Below are positions 1-9,022 of a stretch of DNA of 64,000 nt, in pieces. Where the stretch lies: positions 62,001 to 126,000 of the forward strand of contig NZ_VAUA01000012.1 of NCBI RefSeq assembly GCF_005771405.1, given 5' to 3'. Positions within the stretch are counted from its first letter, which is position 1. Each line of letters begins with the position of its first letter. The notes beneath the pieces were generated by a model. That model was not told where the DNA came from, searched no databases, and saw only the letters and a program-made list of their open reading frames with translations. The translations under genes and the position numbers were made by a program. The stretch comes from Parasedimentitalea maritima (GTDB lineage Bacteria; Pseudomonadota; Alphaproteobacteria; Rhodobacterales; Rhodobacteraceae).

Positions 1-87
1 GTCATCGCATTGTTTTCTGTCAAAAGTGTAGGTTTTTCGGGGTTTGGTTGGTGTTTATCTTTGTAATGGTGACATGCTCATTTATAA

Positions 88-99
88 CGATCTAAATCG
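88..99. promoter_or_regulatory. Possible LacI-type operator half-palindrome
   Basis: CGAT-ctaa-ATCG is a short inverted repeat about 32 bases upstream of the LacI-family gene. LacI-family operators are often palindromes centred on CG, so autoregulation is possible. The arms are only 4 bases long and could occur by chance. Confidence 0.2.
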
Positions 100-130
100 A
101 TGTGAGCTTTCCTGAAGTTGATGTGCAAAG

Positions 131-1177
131 ATGGCTGAAAATCTTGTTAAGTCGCGCCCCACCCAGCGTACAATCGCTGATAAGGTTGGGATGTCTGTTG
201 GAGCGGTGTCGCGAGCTTTGGCAAATGATCCAATGATGGCAAAAGACACTCGGGCTCTGGTTCAGAAGACTGCCAAAGAGCTTGGCTATTCACCTGATAG
301 AGCGGCGCAACGGCTGCGCACAGGGCGGACACATGTTATCAATTTGATATTGCCACCACATGAGGAAATTCTTGGATTTGGCACACAGTTGATCCGGGGT
401 ATCAGCACCCGCCTTGAAAGCACCAATTATCATCTTGTGGTGCTGCCTGATTTTGGCACTGAGCAGTCTGTTGAACATATTGAGCGGATCGTTCAGGACA
501 AACTCGCGGATGGTATCATTTTCTCGCGCACGATGCCTAACGACAGTCGAATTCGGTTTCTTTCGGAGGCGGAGTTTCCATTTGTAACACATGGTCGTTC
601 GGAATTGGCGACGCAGCATCCGTTTGTTGATTTTGACAATTTTGGATTTGGACAAAGCGCTGCAAAGATGTTGTTAGACCGTGGGTCAAAGCATTTGAGT
701 ATTTTGTTACCGCCAAAAGAGTTTACGTTTCACCATCACCTTCTGCATGGATTCATGTCTTGCGTGCACAAATCGGGTGTTGAATTCGAGATCATAAAGG
801 ATGTCACACTAGATAGTGGGGCAGACCAAATACATGCATGGTTCCAGACCAGATTCAACGCTCCGAATGCTCCGGATGGGTTGGTCCTTCCGGGAGATGT
901 ATCTGGTTTAGCTGCACTTGCGGCGATCCAGGATTTGGGTTTGATCCCAGGGCGAGATATCAACGTCGTCGTCAAGCACACGTCCAGGGTCTTCGACTTT
1001 GTTAGACCAAAGGTGGACAGCCTATATGAGGACCTGTCAGCAGCCGGTGAACACCTGACAGACTTCTTGCTAAAACGGATTTCTGGTGAACCCAATGCTG
1101 GCCTTCAGTTTATCCAACCTGTTCTGAGCACACAAACGGGCACGGCTGTACACGCCGAACCAAAATTGTGCACCTAA
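131..1177 (+). CDS. LacI-family transcriptional regulator
   Basis: 348 aa, the usual LacI/GalR length. Residues 13-30 (RTIADKVGMSVGAVSRAL) form the N-terminal helix-turn-helix, followed by a hinge with GYSPDRAAQRLR and a periplasmic-binding-protein-like effector domain to the C terminus. It should be a cytoplasmic repressor responding to a sugar. The next gene on the same strand, 27 bases downstream, is an AGE-family sugar epimerase, and a CUT1 sugar importer operon lies convergently beyond it, so control of one or both is likely. The effector is unknown. The first residues MAENLVKSRPTQ fit the normal distance from start to HTH. Confidence 0.9.
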   Translation: MAENLVKSRPTQRTIADKVGMSVGAVSRALANDPMMAKDTRALVQKTAKELGYSPDRAAQRLRTGRTHVINLILPPHEEILGFGTQLIRGISTRLESTNYHLVVLPDFGTEQSVEHIERIVQDKLADGIIFSRTMPNDSRIRFLSEAEFPFVTHGRSELATQHPFVDFDNFGFGQSAAKMLLDRGSKHLSILLPPKEFTFHHHLLHGFMSCVHKSGVEFEIIKDVTLDSGADQIHAWFQTRFNAPNAPDGLVLPGDVSGLAALAAIQDLGLIPGRDINVVVKHTSRVFDFVRPKVDSLYEDLSAAGEHLTDFLLKRISGEPNAGLQFIQPVLSTQTGTAVHAEPKLCT

Positions 1178-1204
1178 ACCTTCAGCTAACATGGTGAGAC
1201 TACT

Positions 1205-2458
1205 TTGAAAAATATATCCCATGACCACAACTCTAAGGCTGACCAGTATCGATTTGGAACAGCTGCACATCGTGCCTTTTTGATCGAAGATGCGCGACGG
1301 CAGTTTGATTTTTTTCAAGCCAGCGTTCGACCTGAAGGCGGATTTCACACGCTTGATTACAAAGGGTTGCCGCTGACAGATACAGTGCAGGAATTGCATA
1401 CGACCACTCGGTTGATCCATTCGTATGCATTGGGGAAGATTGCCGGGCATAAGGGATGTGAGGCGGTAATCGGCACGGGGATGGACTACCTTTGGAGCCA
1501 TCACCGGGATCGCGATCATGGTGGGTATCTTTGGGCGCTGGATGGGAATGAGATCCACGATGACCGTAAGCTTGCCTATGGGCATGCTTTTGTATTGTTG
1601 GCGGGTGCAAGTGCCAAAATGGCCGATCACCCCGATGCGGACCGATTGATTGATGATGTCACGACCATTCTTGAAACCCGCTTTTGGGAAGACAGCCATG
1701 GGCTTTTCTCTGATGAATGGAACCGTGATTGGTCACCGTTTTCGACCTATCGTGGATTGAATGCAAATATGCACAGTGTTGAGGCATTGTTGACAGCCTA
1801 TGAATCCACCGGCCGCGAACGCTATCTGGTTATGGCAGGACGGATCCTTGATTTTCTTGTATACCGGATAGGAGCAAATGAAGGGTGGCGACTACCGGAA
1901 CACTATACGCAAGATTGGAAAATCGATCGCACCTATAGTGGGAATCCGATGTTCCGTCCGGCCGGGACAACGCCTGGCCATTCCTTTGAACTGGCGCGGC
2001 TTTTGTTACAGCATTGGGATCTATCCGGGCGATCGAACGCTGATGTCATCGATACTGCGTGGTTACTTACCAAGCGCGCACTGTCGGATGCGTGGGTTCC
2101 AGAGACTGGCGGGTTTGTCTATACGCTTGATTTTGAGGGAGTGCCTGCGGTCACTTCACGGTACTGGTGGCCGGTGACCGAGGCAATTGGTGTTCTGGCC
2201 AGCTTTCTAAAGCTTGAGCCGACGGAAGAGCTACACCAGTGGTACAGTCGTTTGTGGAAGTTTGCCGATACGCATTTCATCGACCATCAGCACGGAGGTT
2301 GGTTTCCGGAAATTGATGCTCGAGGGGATCCAACAGCAATACAGTTCAACGGGAAACCTGACATTTATCACTCTGTGCAAGCCGCGCTTTTCCCGTTGCC
2401 TACAGGTGTTTCCAAGCCTGGCGTCGAATTGAAAGATGTTTTGACAACTCTCAAATGA
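1205..2458 (+). CDS. AGE-family sugar epimerase/isomerase
   Basis: 417 aa, the size of N-acylglucosamine 2-epimerase / mannose isomerase / YihS-type (alpha/alpha)6-barrel enzymes. Family landmarks are visible: PGHSFELARLL, YWWPVTEAIG, HGGWFPEID and a late YHS (in DIYHSVQAAL), which contribute the active-site histidines and aromatic residues. Known members interconvert C2 epimers or aldose-ketose pairs such as mannose and fructose; the substrate here cannot be read from sequence. The start is a TTG with GGTGAG about nine bases upstream, and no good ATG lies before the first helix. It is probably cotranscribed with the LacI-type gene and may process a sugar brought in by the neighbouring CUT1 importer. 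Confidence 0.85.
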   Translation: MKNISHDHNSKADQYRFGTAAHRAFLIEDARRQFDFFQASVRPEGGFHTLDYKGLPLTDTVQELHTTTRLIHSYALGKIAGHKGCEAVIGTGMDYLWSHHRDRDHGGYLWALDGNEIHDDRKLAYGHAFVLLAGASAKMADHPDADRLIDDVTTILETRFWEDSHGLFSDEWNRDWSPFSTYRGLNANMHSVEALLTAYESTGRERYLVMAGRILDFLVYRIGANEGWRLPEHYTQDWKIDRTYSGNPMFRPAGTTPGHSFELARLLLQHWDLSGRSNADVIDTAWLLTKRALSDAWVPETGGFVYTLDFEGVPAVTSRYWWPVTEAIGVLASFLKLEPTEELHQWYSRLWKFADTHFIDHQHGGWFPEIDARGDPTAIQFNGKPDIYHSVQAALFPLPTGVSKPGVELKDVLTTLK

Positions 2459-2477
2459 CGTAAGTCACTTATAAAAC

Positions 2478-2525
2478 GGGTTTTTTCTTGAAACCCATAC
2501 CCGGAGCGCAGGTCGTCCGGGTATG
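2478..2525. terminator. Convergent intergenic hairpins (bidirectional terminator candidate)
   Basis: Two inverted repeats sit between converging genes. GGGTTT (2478-2483) can pair with AAACCC (2491-2496), and CATACCCGG (2496-2504) pairs perfectly with CCGGGTATG (2517-2525). They share base 2496. Neither has a clean T-run downstream, so termination is likely by position rather than by a classic motif. Confidence 0.5.
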
Positions 2526-2540
2526 GTGAGGTGCACAAAG

Positions 2541-3620
2541 TTAGGCAGCCAGCGTGATGCGCTGGCCAAGGGACTGGCCATCCGCTGAAAAAATATGGGT
2601 GTTATGGAGCTGAAAACGCAGGCCGATTTTGTCACCAGGTTGGTTTGGGACATTGCCGTGGACCCTCACCATCAAAGGCCCAATACCATCGACCCGGACA
2701 AAGAGGTTTGTGTCAGACCCTAAATGTTCAACCACCTCCGATTCGGCGTCGAAATCTCCGGTCCCATATGGCAGAACGTCAATGTGCTCGGGACGAATTC
2801 CGAGCTCGGCTGCTGCGTTCAAGTCGAGCATGTCAGAAAGAGAAATTTTTGTTCCATTGGCCAGTGTCACACCATTTTTGGCAGGTGATACGGGGATGAT
2901 GTTCATTGTTGGAGATCCGATGAATTGGGCAACAAATCGGTTTGCAGGGCGTTCATAGAGTTCAAGGGGAGACCCGACCTGCTGAATGTTACCTCCTTCC
3001 AACACCACAATTCGATCTGCAAGGGTGAGGGCTTCTACCTGGTCGTGGGTGACATAGACCATTGTTGCGCCAAGTCTTTTGTGTAATCGCGCAATCTCCA
3101 ATCGCATTTCAACACGTAAAGAGGCGTCAAGGTTGGACAATGGCTCATCAAACAAAAAGGCGCGGGGATCTCGGATGATGGCGCGCCCCATGGCGACCCG
3201 TTGGCGTTGGCCACCAGACAGTTCCTTTGGGTAACGAGACAGCAGATTTTCGAGACCGAGAACTTTGGCAGCTTCTAGCACACGTTGCTTACGCTTGATC
3301 TTATCGTCGCCGCGGATTTCCATCGAAAATCCCATGTTCCGCTCCACATCCATATGCGGATAGAGCGCGTAGGACTGGAACACCATTGCAATGTCTCGGT
3401 CGCGCGGTCGCATGTCGTTCATACGAAGCCCGTCAATCAGAAATTCGCCGCCAGAAATCGGTTCAAGCCCTGCAATCATACGCAGAAGCGTTGATTTCCC
3501 ACAGCCCGAGGGCCCAACCAAAACGATGAATTCGCCGTCTTTTATGTCAAGATTGATGTCGCGCATGACCTCGGTCTGGCCATAGCGTTTCATCAGGTTT
3601 TTAATTTCCATACGGGCCAT
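2541..3620 (-). CDS. CUT1 sugar ABC importer, ATP-binding protein (MalK/UgpC type)
   Basis: 359 aa. Walker A GPSGCGKST, Q-loop VFQSYALYPHM, signature LSGGQRQRVAMGRAI and Walker B FLFDEPLSNLD are all present in the first 240 residues. A C-terminal TOBE/OB-type regulatory region follows, with GIRPEHIDV, as in MalK, UgpC and MsmK. It energises import by the two permeases encoded just upstream. The start is preceded by AGGAGG at good spacing. It is the last gene of the operon and lies 9 bases after the permease stop. Its exact sugar is unknown. Confidence 0.93.
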   Translation of the reverse strand: MARMEIKNLMKRYGQTEVMRDINLDIKDGEFIVLVGPSGCGKSTLLRMIAGLEPISGGEFLIDGLRMNDMRPRDRDIAMVFQSYALYPHMDVERNMGFSMEIRGDDKIKRKQRVLEAAKVLGLENLLSRYPKELSGGQRQRVAMGRAIIRDPRAFLFDEPLSNLDASLRVEMRLEIARLHKRLGATMVYVTHDQVEALTLADRIVVLEGGNIQQVGSPLELYERPANRFVAQFIGSPTMNIIPVSPAKNGVTLANGTKISLSDMLDLNAAAELGIRPEHIDVLPYGTGDFDAESEVVEHLGSDTNLFVRVDGIGPLMVRVHGNVPNQPGDKIGLRFQLHNTHIFSADGQSLGQRITLAA

Positions 3621-3629
3621 TTGGGCCTC

Positions 3630-4472
3630 CTATCCTTTAACCGCGCCAGAGGTGAGCCCCTGGACGAGGTAACGTTGGATGAAGATGAAGAAGAGACAGC
3701 TGGGGATCAGTGCCAGCACACCGGCGGCCATCATCTGCCCCCAATCAACTGAAAACTTGGACACAAATGTCAACAAGCCAACCGGGAATGTCATGGTGTC
3801 ATTCTTGCTGATTAACATCAGCGCAAACAGCAATTCAGACCAGGCTGCGGTAAAAACAAATCCTAAAGTAGCCCCCAGGCCTGGCAAAGTAAGCGGTATG
3901 ACAACTTTGCGCAAAGCCTGGAAACGGGTGCAGCCTTCCATCATAGCTGCTTCTTCCAAGTCCCTGGGAATGCCGTCAAAAAATGACTGCATCAGGAAGG
4001 TCGCAAAAGGGATATTGAACGCAGTGTAGACGATGATCAGACTGGACAGGGAATTCAGCAAACCAAATGAGGCGATGATTTTGTAGATTGGCGCAATGAT
4101 CATCAGGAGTGGGAACATTTGGGTAATCAACATCACGGCGATGATGATTTTCTTGCCACTGAAGTGAAACCTGGAGAACGCATATCCTGCACCGGCAGCA
4201 ATTACGGTTGTCACCGCTGCTGTCCCCAGTGAAACAATCAGGCTGTTGCCAAAATAGGAGAGGAAATCTGTTTTGAACAAGACTGAAGTGAAATTGCTGA
4301 ATGTAATTTCGCTGGGCGCTAAATTTGTGCCTTCGGTGAAGATGAGGCGATCTGGCGTCAGCGCTATTTTGAGCAACCAGTAGAGCGGGAACAGCGCAAA
4401 GGTTAGGTAGAACGTGATGGCAGCAGATTTGCCCATCATCAGCATTGGGTTTCGACGAGTGGTGTCAGACAT
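3630..4472 (-). CDS. CUT1 sugar ABC importer, inner-membrane permease (MalG type)
   Basis: 280 aa with about six membrane segments. The EAA motif that contacts the ATPase is visible as EEAAMMEGCTRFQALRKVVIPL. The N terminus starts in the cytoplasm with SDTTRRNP before the first hydrophobic stretch, and the C terminus ends LVQGLTSGAVKG, typical of the MalG/UgpE partner. It pairs with the permease encoded 9 bases upstream to form the channel. Confidence 0.92.
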   Translation of the reverse strand: MSDTTRRNPMLMMGKSAAITFYLTFALFPLYWLLKIALTPDRLIFTEGTNLAPSEITFSNFTSVLFKTDFLSYFGNSLIVSLGTAAVTTVIAAGAGYAFSRFHFSGKKIIIAVMLITQMFPLLMIIAPIYKIIASFGLLNSLSSLIIVYTAFNIPFATFLMQSFFDGIPRDLEEAAMMEGCTRFQALRKVVIPLTLPGLGATLGFVFTAAWSELLFALMLISKNDTMTFPVGLLTFVSKFSVDWGQMMAAGVLALIPSCLFFIFIQRYLVQGLTSGAVKG

Positions 4473-4481
4473 CGGCCGTAC

Positions 4482-5417
4482 TCAGACTTTGACAAGTTTC
4501 TGCCGAACAAACAGCAGAATGACCGCATAGATCAAAAGCAATCCAAGCAGTGCAACGGCGATGGCAGAGGCGTAGCCGAAATCGAGCTTTCGAAATGCGG
4601 TGGTGAAGATATAGGAGGACAGGATCTGGGTGGAATTTGCGGGCCCTCCACCGGTCATAACATAGATCATATCCGCAAAGTTCGCGATCCAGATCGTGCG
4701 CAGCATTACAGTGATCGCAATCATTGGAGCGAGAAACGGAAGGGTGATTTTGGTGAAGCACTGCCAGGCGGATGCGCCATCCATTTCGGCGGCCTCATAC
4801 AATTCACTGGGAATGGACTGCAGGGCTGCCAGCAATGTGATGGCAAAAAACGGAACCCCAAACCATACGTTTGCAGTGATCGGGCCCCAGATGGCGAGAT
4901 CTGGATCGCCCAAAATATTGTATGGCTCAGACAATAGCCCAAGATCATGCAGCCAATGGGGCAGGGGGCCGATGACTGGATTGAACAACCAGGCCCATGT
5001 GAGGGCGGATAAAAATGTGGGCACGGCCCAAGGCAGAAACACCAATGCCTGAAACAACCGTTTGCCGCGAAACTGGGTGTTGAGAAGCAAAGCCAGCCCC
5101 AGCCCAAGCAGGAACTGAAGGCTCAACGAACCGATGGTCCAGCGAAAGGTGTTCTCCAGTGCCAGCCAGAATTTGCGATCATCCCAGAGTGCTGCGTAGT
5201 TTTCCAAACCAACCCAGCCGGTATCAAACGGTTTGAGCAGTGCAATTGATTGAAACGAATAGGAAATGCCAACAATCAGTGGCACCAGCATGACCACGCC
5301 GATCAGGATCAGGGCTGGCGACAGGTAAAAGTAGGGTTCGACCATGTATCGCCAGTAGAATGAGCGCCGCGCCCGGGTTTCCCCGGACGTGACTGAAGTA
5401 TGGGTGTTGGCGATCAT
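4482..5417 (-). CDS. CUT1 sugar ABC importer, inner-membrane permease (MalF type)
   Basis: 311 aa from ATG at 5417. A GTG at 5432 would add five residues, but the ATG overlaps the stop of the binding-protein gene as ATGA, the coupling pattern used elsewhere in this window. The EAA loop is ELYEAAEMDGASAWQCFTKITLP. About six transmembrane helices are predicted, the first being YLSPALILIGVVMLV. It is a MalF/UgpA/LacF-type permease that forms a heterodimer with the product of the next gene. Confidence 0.9.
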   Translation of the reverse strand: MIANTHTSVTSGETRARRSFYWRYMVEPYFYLSPALILIGVVMLVPLIVGISYSFQSIALLKPFDTGWVGLENYAALWDDRKFWLALENTFRWTIGSLSLQFLLGLGLALLLNTQFRGKRLFQALVFLPWAVPTFLSALTWAWLFNPVIGPLPHWLHDLGLLSEPYNILGDPDLAIWGPITANVWFGVPFFAITLLAALQSIPSELYEAAEMDGASAWQCFTKITLPFLAPMIAITVMLRTIWIANFADMIYVMTGGGPANSTQILSSYIFTTAFRKLDFGYASAIAVALLGLLLIYAVILLFVRQKLVKV

Positions 5418-6676
5418 TGCGCCGCTTTCCACGCTGTGTATTCGTCAGTCAAAAATGCAGCCCATTCATCCGCAACATCCTGTGCGCTGCGTTGTCCCAA
5501 AAGAGCTTCTTGGCTGCTTTCCAACGCGATGGAATCTGCAAAGAAACCGAATTTTTCAAGATATGACGGCATGATAGTCGGCACATATTCGGCCCCATTG
5601 AGGGTTTTGAACCAACCAGCAAACTGATCTGTCTGGAAGTGAGGATCCTGATCAGCGCCTTCGTGGATTGGGATTACGCCGACACGTTTGGTCCAGGTGG
5701 AATTGGCATCGGGGCTGGAGAGATGTGCAACCAGGTTCCAGGAGTCTTCTTTGTGCTCAGATGAATCAAACACCGACCAGCCAACAAAACCAATAGTAGG
5801 GAAGGCTTTGCCCGAGGGACCAACCGGCATTGGGATAACAGCAAAATCCTCGGCTGGCATACGTTCAGCCACCGCGATCAGGGCATCTGGATCTTGATCT
5901 AAGAACGCACAGGTACCAGAGTAGAAGCCGGCAACAATTTCATTGAAGCCCCAATTGACTGAATCTTTTGGTGCATTCCCATTTTGATACATGTCGATCA
6001 GAAACTGAAAGCCCTTGACCGAGTCCGGTTCGTTGATGCGGGACTTACCGTCTTCAGTGAAGAAATCATTGGTGCCGTTCATCGCAGCCGCCATCATCAC
6101 CCATGCGTTCAGGCCTCCGCGGCCACCACGCAGACAATAACCAGATTTTCCATCCAGTTCCGACACTTTGGCCGATGCTGTCATGAATTCATCCATAGTG
6201 GCAGGGGGGCTTTCAACACCAGCTTCAGCGAGCAGTTTCTTATTGTAGAACATTGCCCGCAAATAGAACCCATAAGGCACCATATGGGCTTCGCCGCCGG
6301 CCAGACGTGCCATGGCCATGGTTTTGTCCGTTAGCGTACCGCCGTGCTCCCATGCTGAAATCTGGTCTTCCAGATTGGCCAGTTTGCCTGATCCGGCATA
6401 GAGCGCAAGCCAGCGATCAGGCATTTCGACCACATCCGGAATGTCTCCACCTGCGACCATTGTCGCCAATTTTTCAAACGCTTGTCCCCACGGAAGGGAG
6501 ATGATTTCAACTTCGACGCCTTCGTTGGCGGCTTCGTATTTATCTACCATTGCCTGCAAAACTTCGGTGCGTTCCGGGCTGGTGATCACTTCTACCAGTT
6601 TCAAGGTCGTGTCGGCATATGCTGCTGATCCAGACAGCACTGCAGCTAGGCCAAGGCCTTTAATCAGAGTCTTCAT
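5414..6676 (-). CDS. Extracellular sugar-binding protein (ABC solute-binding family 1)
   Basis: 420 aa. A Sec signal peptide (MKTLIKGLGLAAVLSGSAAYA, cleavage after AYA) is followed by a type-1 solute-binding fold with LPWGQAFEKLATMVAGGDIPDVVEMPD near residues 60-90. This is the periplasmic receptor that gives the CUT1 importer its specificity; families like this bind mono- or oligosaccharides or glycerol-3-phosphate. GGAGGAG just upstream of the ATG is a strong ribosome binding site, fitting the high dose needed for a binding protein. It lies 36 bases after the MetC-like gene, so it is probably in the same operon. Confidence 0.92.
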   Translation of the reverse strand: MKTLIKGLGLAAVLSGSAAYADTTLKLVEVITSPERTEVLQAMVDKYEAANEGVEVEIISLPWGQAFEKLATMVAGGDIPDVVEMPDRWLALYAGSGKLANLEDQISAWEHGGTLTDKTMAMARLAGGEAHMVPYGFYLRAMFYNKKLLAEAGVESPPATMDEFMTASAKVSELDGKSGYCLRGGRGGLNAWVMMAAAMNGTNDFFTEDGKSRINEPDSVKGFQFLIDMYQNGNAPKDSVNWGFNEIVAGFYSGTCAFLDQDPDALIAVAERMPAEDFAVIPMPVGPSGKAFPTIGFVGWSVFDSSEHKEDSWNLVAHLSSPDANSTWTKRVGVIPIHEGADQDPHFQTDQFAGWFKTLNGAEYVPTIMPSYLEKFGFFADSIALESSQEALLGQRSAQDVADEWAAFLTDEYTAWKAAQ

Positions 6677-6712
6677 GTTTTCTCCTCCAAGAAATGGCGG
6701 GTTAGTCCCGCT

Positions 6713-7876
6713 TCACAATGTTGCGTGTGAGAGGGCTGTTGTGATGTCAGCCCATAGGTCCTCTGGCTCCTCCAGCCCGAGGTTGAGGCGTACCAATGAC
6801 GGCGATACGCCAAACCGTTGCATTGAGTTTTTTTCGCCTTTTTGCGAAAGACCGACCTGCGCTGGCATTATCAAACTTTCAAAACCGCCCCAGCTAACGC
6901 CCAGCCGGAACAAAGACAGCGCATTTGAAAAACGCTTGATGTCGATGTTTGACGCGAATTCCACCGACATCAGGCCAGACCGCCCTTTTAAGCCGGGAAC
7001 GGAATTTGAGCTGGGAGAGTGAATTCTGGTGACACAGGACAGGCGTGACAACCGATCCACCATCAGATCCGCAGTGCGTTGATGCTGTTGGATTCGTGCA
7101 TCTAATGTTCGCAAACCACGTGTCAGCAAAAAGGCCTCAAACGGGGCCAGTTTGGCACCTAAAAGTGGCAGGGCAAGCTCTCGGACTTGGTCGATCATGT
7201 CTTGGCTTGCGACCACAACTCCAGCCACTGTATCGGAATGTCCCGAGATGTATTTTGAGGCAGAATGAAGGGTGATGTCGATGCCCAAAGCCAGAGGGTT
7301 TTGCAATATTGGGCTGGCCCAGGAATTGTCTATTACCGTTAGTGTACCATGACGCCGCGCATGTTCTGCAACCTTCAGCAAATTGGTGACTTCAAACACC
7401 GTTGAGGAAGGGCTTTCGAGGTAAGCCAGCCGCACACCGTCCAGCAAATTGGGGTCATTTTCAAATGCTGTGGGTGAGTGGTAGGATATTTCGACGCCGA
7501 ATGGACGCAATAGGCGTTCAAATAGGCGGTATGTGTCTGGGTAGACGTGTTCAATGCATGCAACCCTGTCACCCGGTTTGAGAAATGTCATTAGTGTGGA
7601 CGAAATAGCTGCCATGCCCGAGGCAAACCCCACAGCTGCCTCTCCCTTTTCAGCTTTTGCCATCAAACCTTCGAAGGCGGCGACAGTTGGATTTTGTACC
7701 CGCGTGTAGATCGGATCAGAACCATGTCCGGCCATACGGTGTTCGAAGGATTCATAGCTGTCGAAGGTAAAGAGAGAGCTTTGAACGATGGGTGGTGTCA
7801 CTGAGCCGCCGCTCTCTGCGTGCGCTTCTGCCAATATCGTCGCCAACGAGAGATTTGGATAGTCTGTGCCAGTCAT
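6713..7876 (-). CDS. MetC-like PLP-dependent transsulfuration-family enzyme
   Basis: 387 aa, full length for the Cys/Met metabolism PLP family (cystathionine beta- and gamma-lyases, methionine gamma-lyase, sulfhydrylases). YTR at 57-59 contacts the phosphate of the partner subunit, the PLP pyridine-binding Asp is D183 (VIDNSWASP) and the Schiff-base lysine is K208 (SASKYISGH). IDNSWASP is closest to cystathionine beta-lyase, but subfamily and substrate are not certain. The gene overlaps the GntR regulator by ATGA and precedes a sugar importer, which is odd for a methionine biosynthesis gene and suggests a catabolic role on an imported amino or thio compound. Confidence 0.85.
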   Translation of the reverse strand: MTGTDYPNLSLATILAEAHAESGGSVTPPIVQSSLFTFDSYESFEHRMAGHGSDPIYTRVQNPTVAAFEGLMAKAEKGEAAVGFASGMAAISSTLMTFLKPGDRVACIEHVYPDTYRLFERLLRPFGVEISYHSPTAFENDPNLLDGVRLAYLESPSSTVFEVTNLLKVAEHARRHGTLTVIDNSWASPILQNPLALGIDITLHSASKYISGHSDTVAGVVVASQDMIDQVRELALPLLGAKLAPFEAFLLTRGLRTLDARIQQHQRTADLMVDRLSRLSCVTRIHSPSSNSVPGLKGRSGLMSVEFASNIDIKRFSNALSLFRLGVSWGGFESLIMPAQVGLSQKGEKNSMQRFGVSPSLVRLNLGLEEPEDLWADITTALSHATL

Positions 7877-8625
7877 TTGCCCGCACCAATGATCTCGCGC
7901 ACTTCGGCTTCCACGATGTCCATGATTTGCGTTGTATAATTTACAGCGCTGATTTGATCACCAGAGGCGATTGCTTCGGCCATTGGCCGGTGCAAGACGA
8001 TGCTGTTTTGACCCAGATGAGGTTTGCCAAATGGAGCTTCATAGATGTCCTGAAAGGCCTTTTGTATTTGCGCAATTAGCTGGCCAAAAAGGGGGTTTCC
8101 GGTGGCTGCAAAAATCTCATTGTGAAATCGGTGATCGGCTGGGCGCCAGTCTTCTCCGGCTTCGTAGACAGCCATTAGCTCTGCCATGCGGGCGAGGATA
8201 ACTTTCCGTTGCTGATCGGTTGCTTCAACTGTGGCAAGGCGGACGGCCTCAATCTCTAGTGGGCGACGCACCGCGTGGGTTCGAAGCAGGCTTTCCGCCT
8301 CAAGTTTCATGGTCAGTGGCATATGGACAGAATGCGAAGCGATTTCTGCCGCGAGCCGGGTTCCTGCACCCTTATTGCGCACCACGATGCCCATTTTCTG
8401 CCAGGCATTCAGTGCCTCGCGAATTTTGGAGCGGCCAACCCCCAATCGCCGCGCCAATTCAACTTCGGGGGGCAGTTTGTCACCAACAGTAAGCTTGGCT
8501 GCCTCAATCAGTTCAACCAATGCGTCAAGCACATCCCGCCCAGCCACAAGAGGTTTGATGTGGTTTAACACCTTGCTTGCCTTCAGATCGTCTGAGGGGA
8601 GCGTTTTTCTTTCCGGTCTTAGCAC
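7873..8625 (-). CDS. GntR-family regulator, FadR/FCD subfamily
   Basis: 250 aa. An N-terminal winged helix-turn-helix (LPPEVELARRLGVGRSKIREALNAW, residues about 53-77) is followed by a helical FCD effector domain with the metal-ligand pattern seen in DHRFHNEIFAATGN. The first gene of the operon encoding the MetC-like enzyme and the CUT1 importer, which it probably represses. Two TGTCTGACA boxes 40-70 bases upstream match the GT-N3-AC core of FadR-type operators. The start is GTG; no nearby ATG fits the domain better. Confidence 0.9.
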   Translation of the reverse strand: MLRPERKTLPSDDLKASKVLNHIKPLVAGRDVLDALVELIEAAKLTVGDKLPPEVELARRLGVGRSKIREALNAWQKMGIVVRNKGAGTRLAAEIASHSVHMPLTMKLEAESLLRTHAVRRPLEIEAVRLATVEATDQQRKVILARMAELMAVYEAGEDWRPADHRFHNEIFAATGNPLFGQLIAQIQKAFQDIYEAPFGKPHLGQNSIVLHRPMAEAIASGDQISAVNYTTQIMDIVEAEVREIIGAGK

Positions 8626-8668
8626 TTTTGGTCTCGCGTTTGTAGTGACTCGTAATGGAATGTAACAA

Positions 8669-8698
8669 TGTCTGACAATGAGTCAACTATGTCTGACA
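8669..8698. promoter_or_regulatory. Paired GntR operator candidates (TGTCTGACA x2)
   Basis: The 9-base palindrome TGTC-T-GACA occurs at 8669-8677 and again at 8690-8698. The centres are 21 bases apart, two turns of the helix, so two dimers would bind the same face. The sites lie just upstream of the FCD-GntR gene and match that subfamily's GT-N3-AC operator core. Confidence 0.65.
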
Positions 8699-8751
8699 TT
8701 GTTGAGGGGTAAAGCTTAGCTGATGCGTCAAACATGAGAAACAAATGTACT

Positions 8752-8766
8752 AGTAGACTGTCTACT
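8752..8766. promoter_or_regulatory. 15-bp perfect palindrome AGTAGACTGTCTACT
   Basis: AGTAGAC-T-GTCTACT is a perfect inverted repeat in the gap between the GntR operon and the glycosyltransferase genes. It could be an operator for either side. It differs from the TGTCTGACA boxes nearby, so a second regulator is possible. Confidence 0.4.
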
Positions 8767-9022
8767 GCCCTCTTCATGCTGCATGGCCTTTGCAAAGTGA
8801 TGCAGGTGTGCAGCTTACGCTTGTCGCGGGTCCCGGCTTCGTTGACATTTTGACTGGAATGAGGGACTGTTTCGCCGAGTATCGAGCAAAACAGCCCAGG
8901 AATATAAGGGCGCAAATCGTCGGACAGGTTCTTCAACCAATTACGGGTGAATGGTTTGTTATTGCGACACAAAACCCCGTAGGCAGGTCGCGTTCTTTTG
9001 GTCCGATCCAGCTCGGGCAGGC

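Larger units (their letters stand above)
8626..9022. other. Divergent intergenic region, 397 bases
   Basis: This non-coding gap separates the minus-strand GntR operon from the plus-strand glycan genes. It holds the two TGTCTGACA boxes and the AGTAGACTGTCTACT palindrome listed separately. Beyond these I see no gene or RNA in it. Open frames that cross it have no plausible start signals. Confidence 0.6.

Noticed and set aside
8951-9022. Upstream ATG that would extend the glycosyltransferase-methyltransferase by 24 residues
   Set aside because: The extra residues (with CYCDTKPRRQ) have no family character and the ATG at 9023 begins just before the conserved domain.
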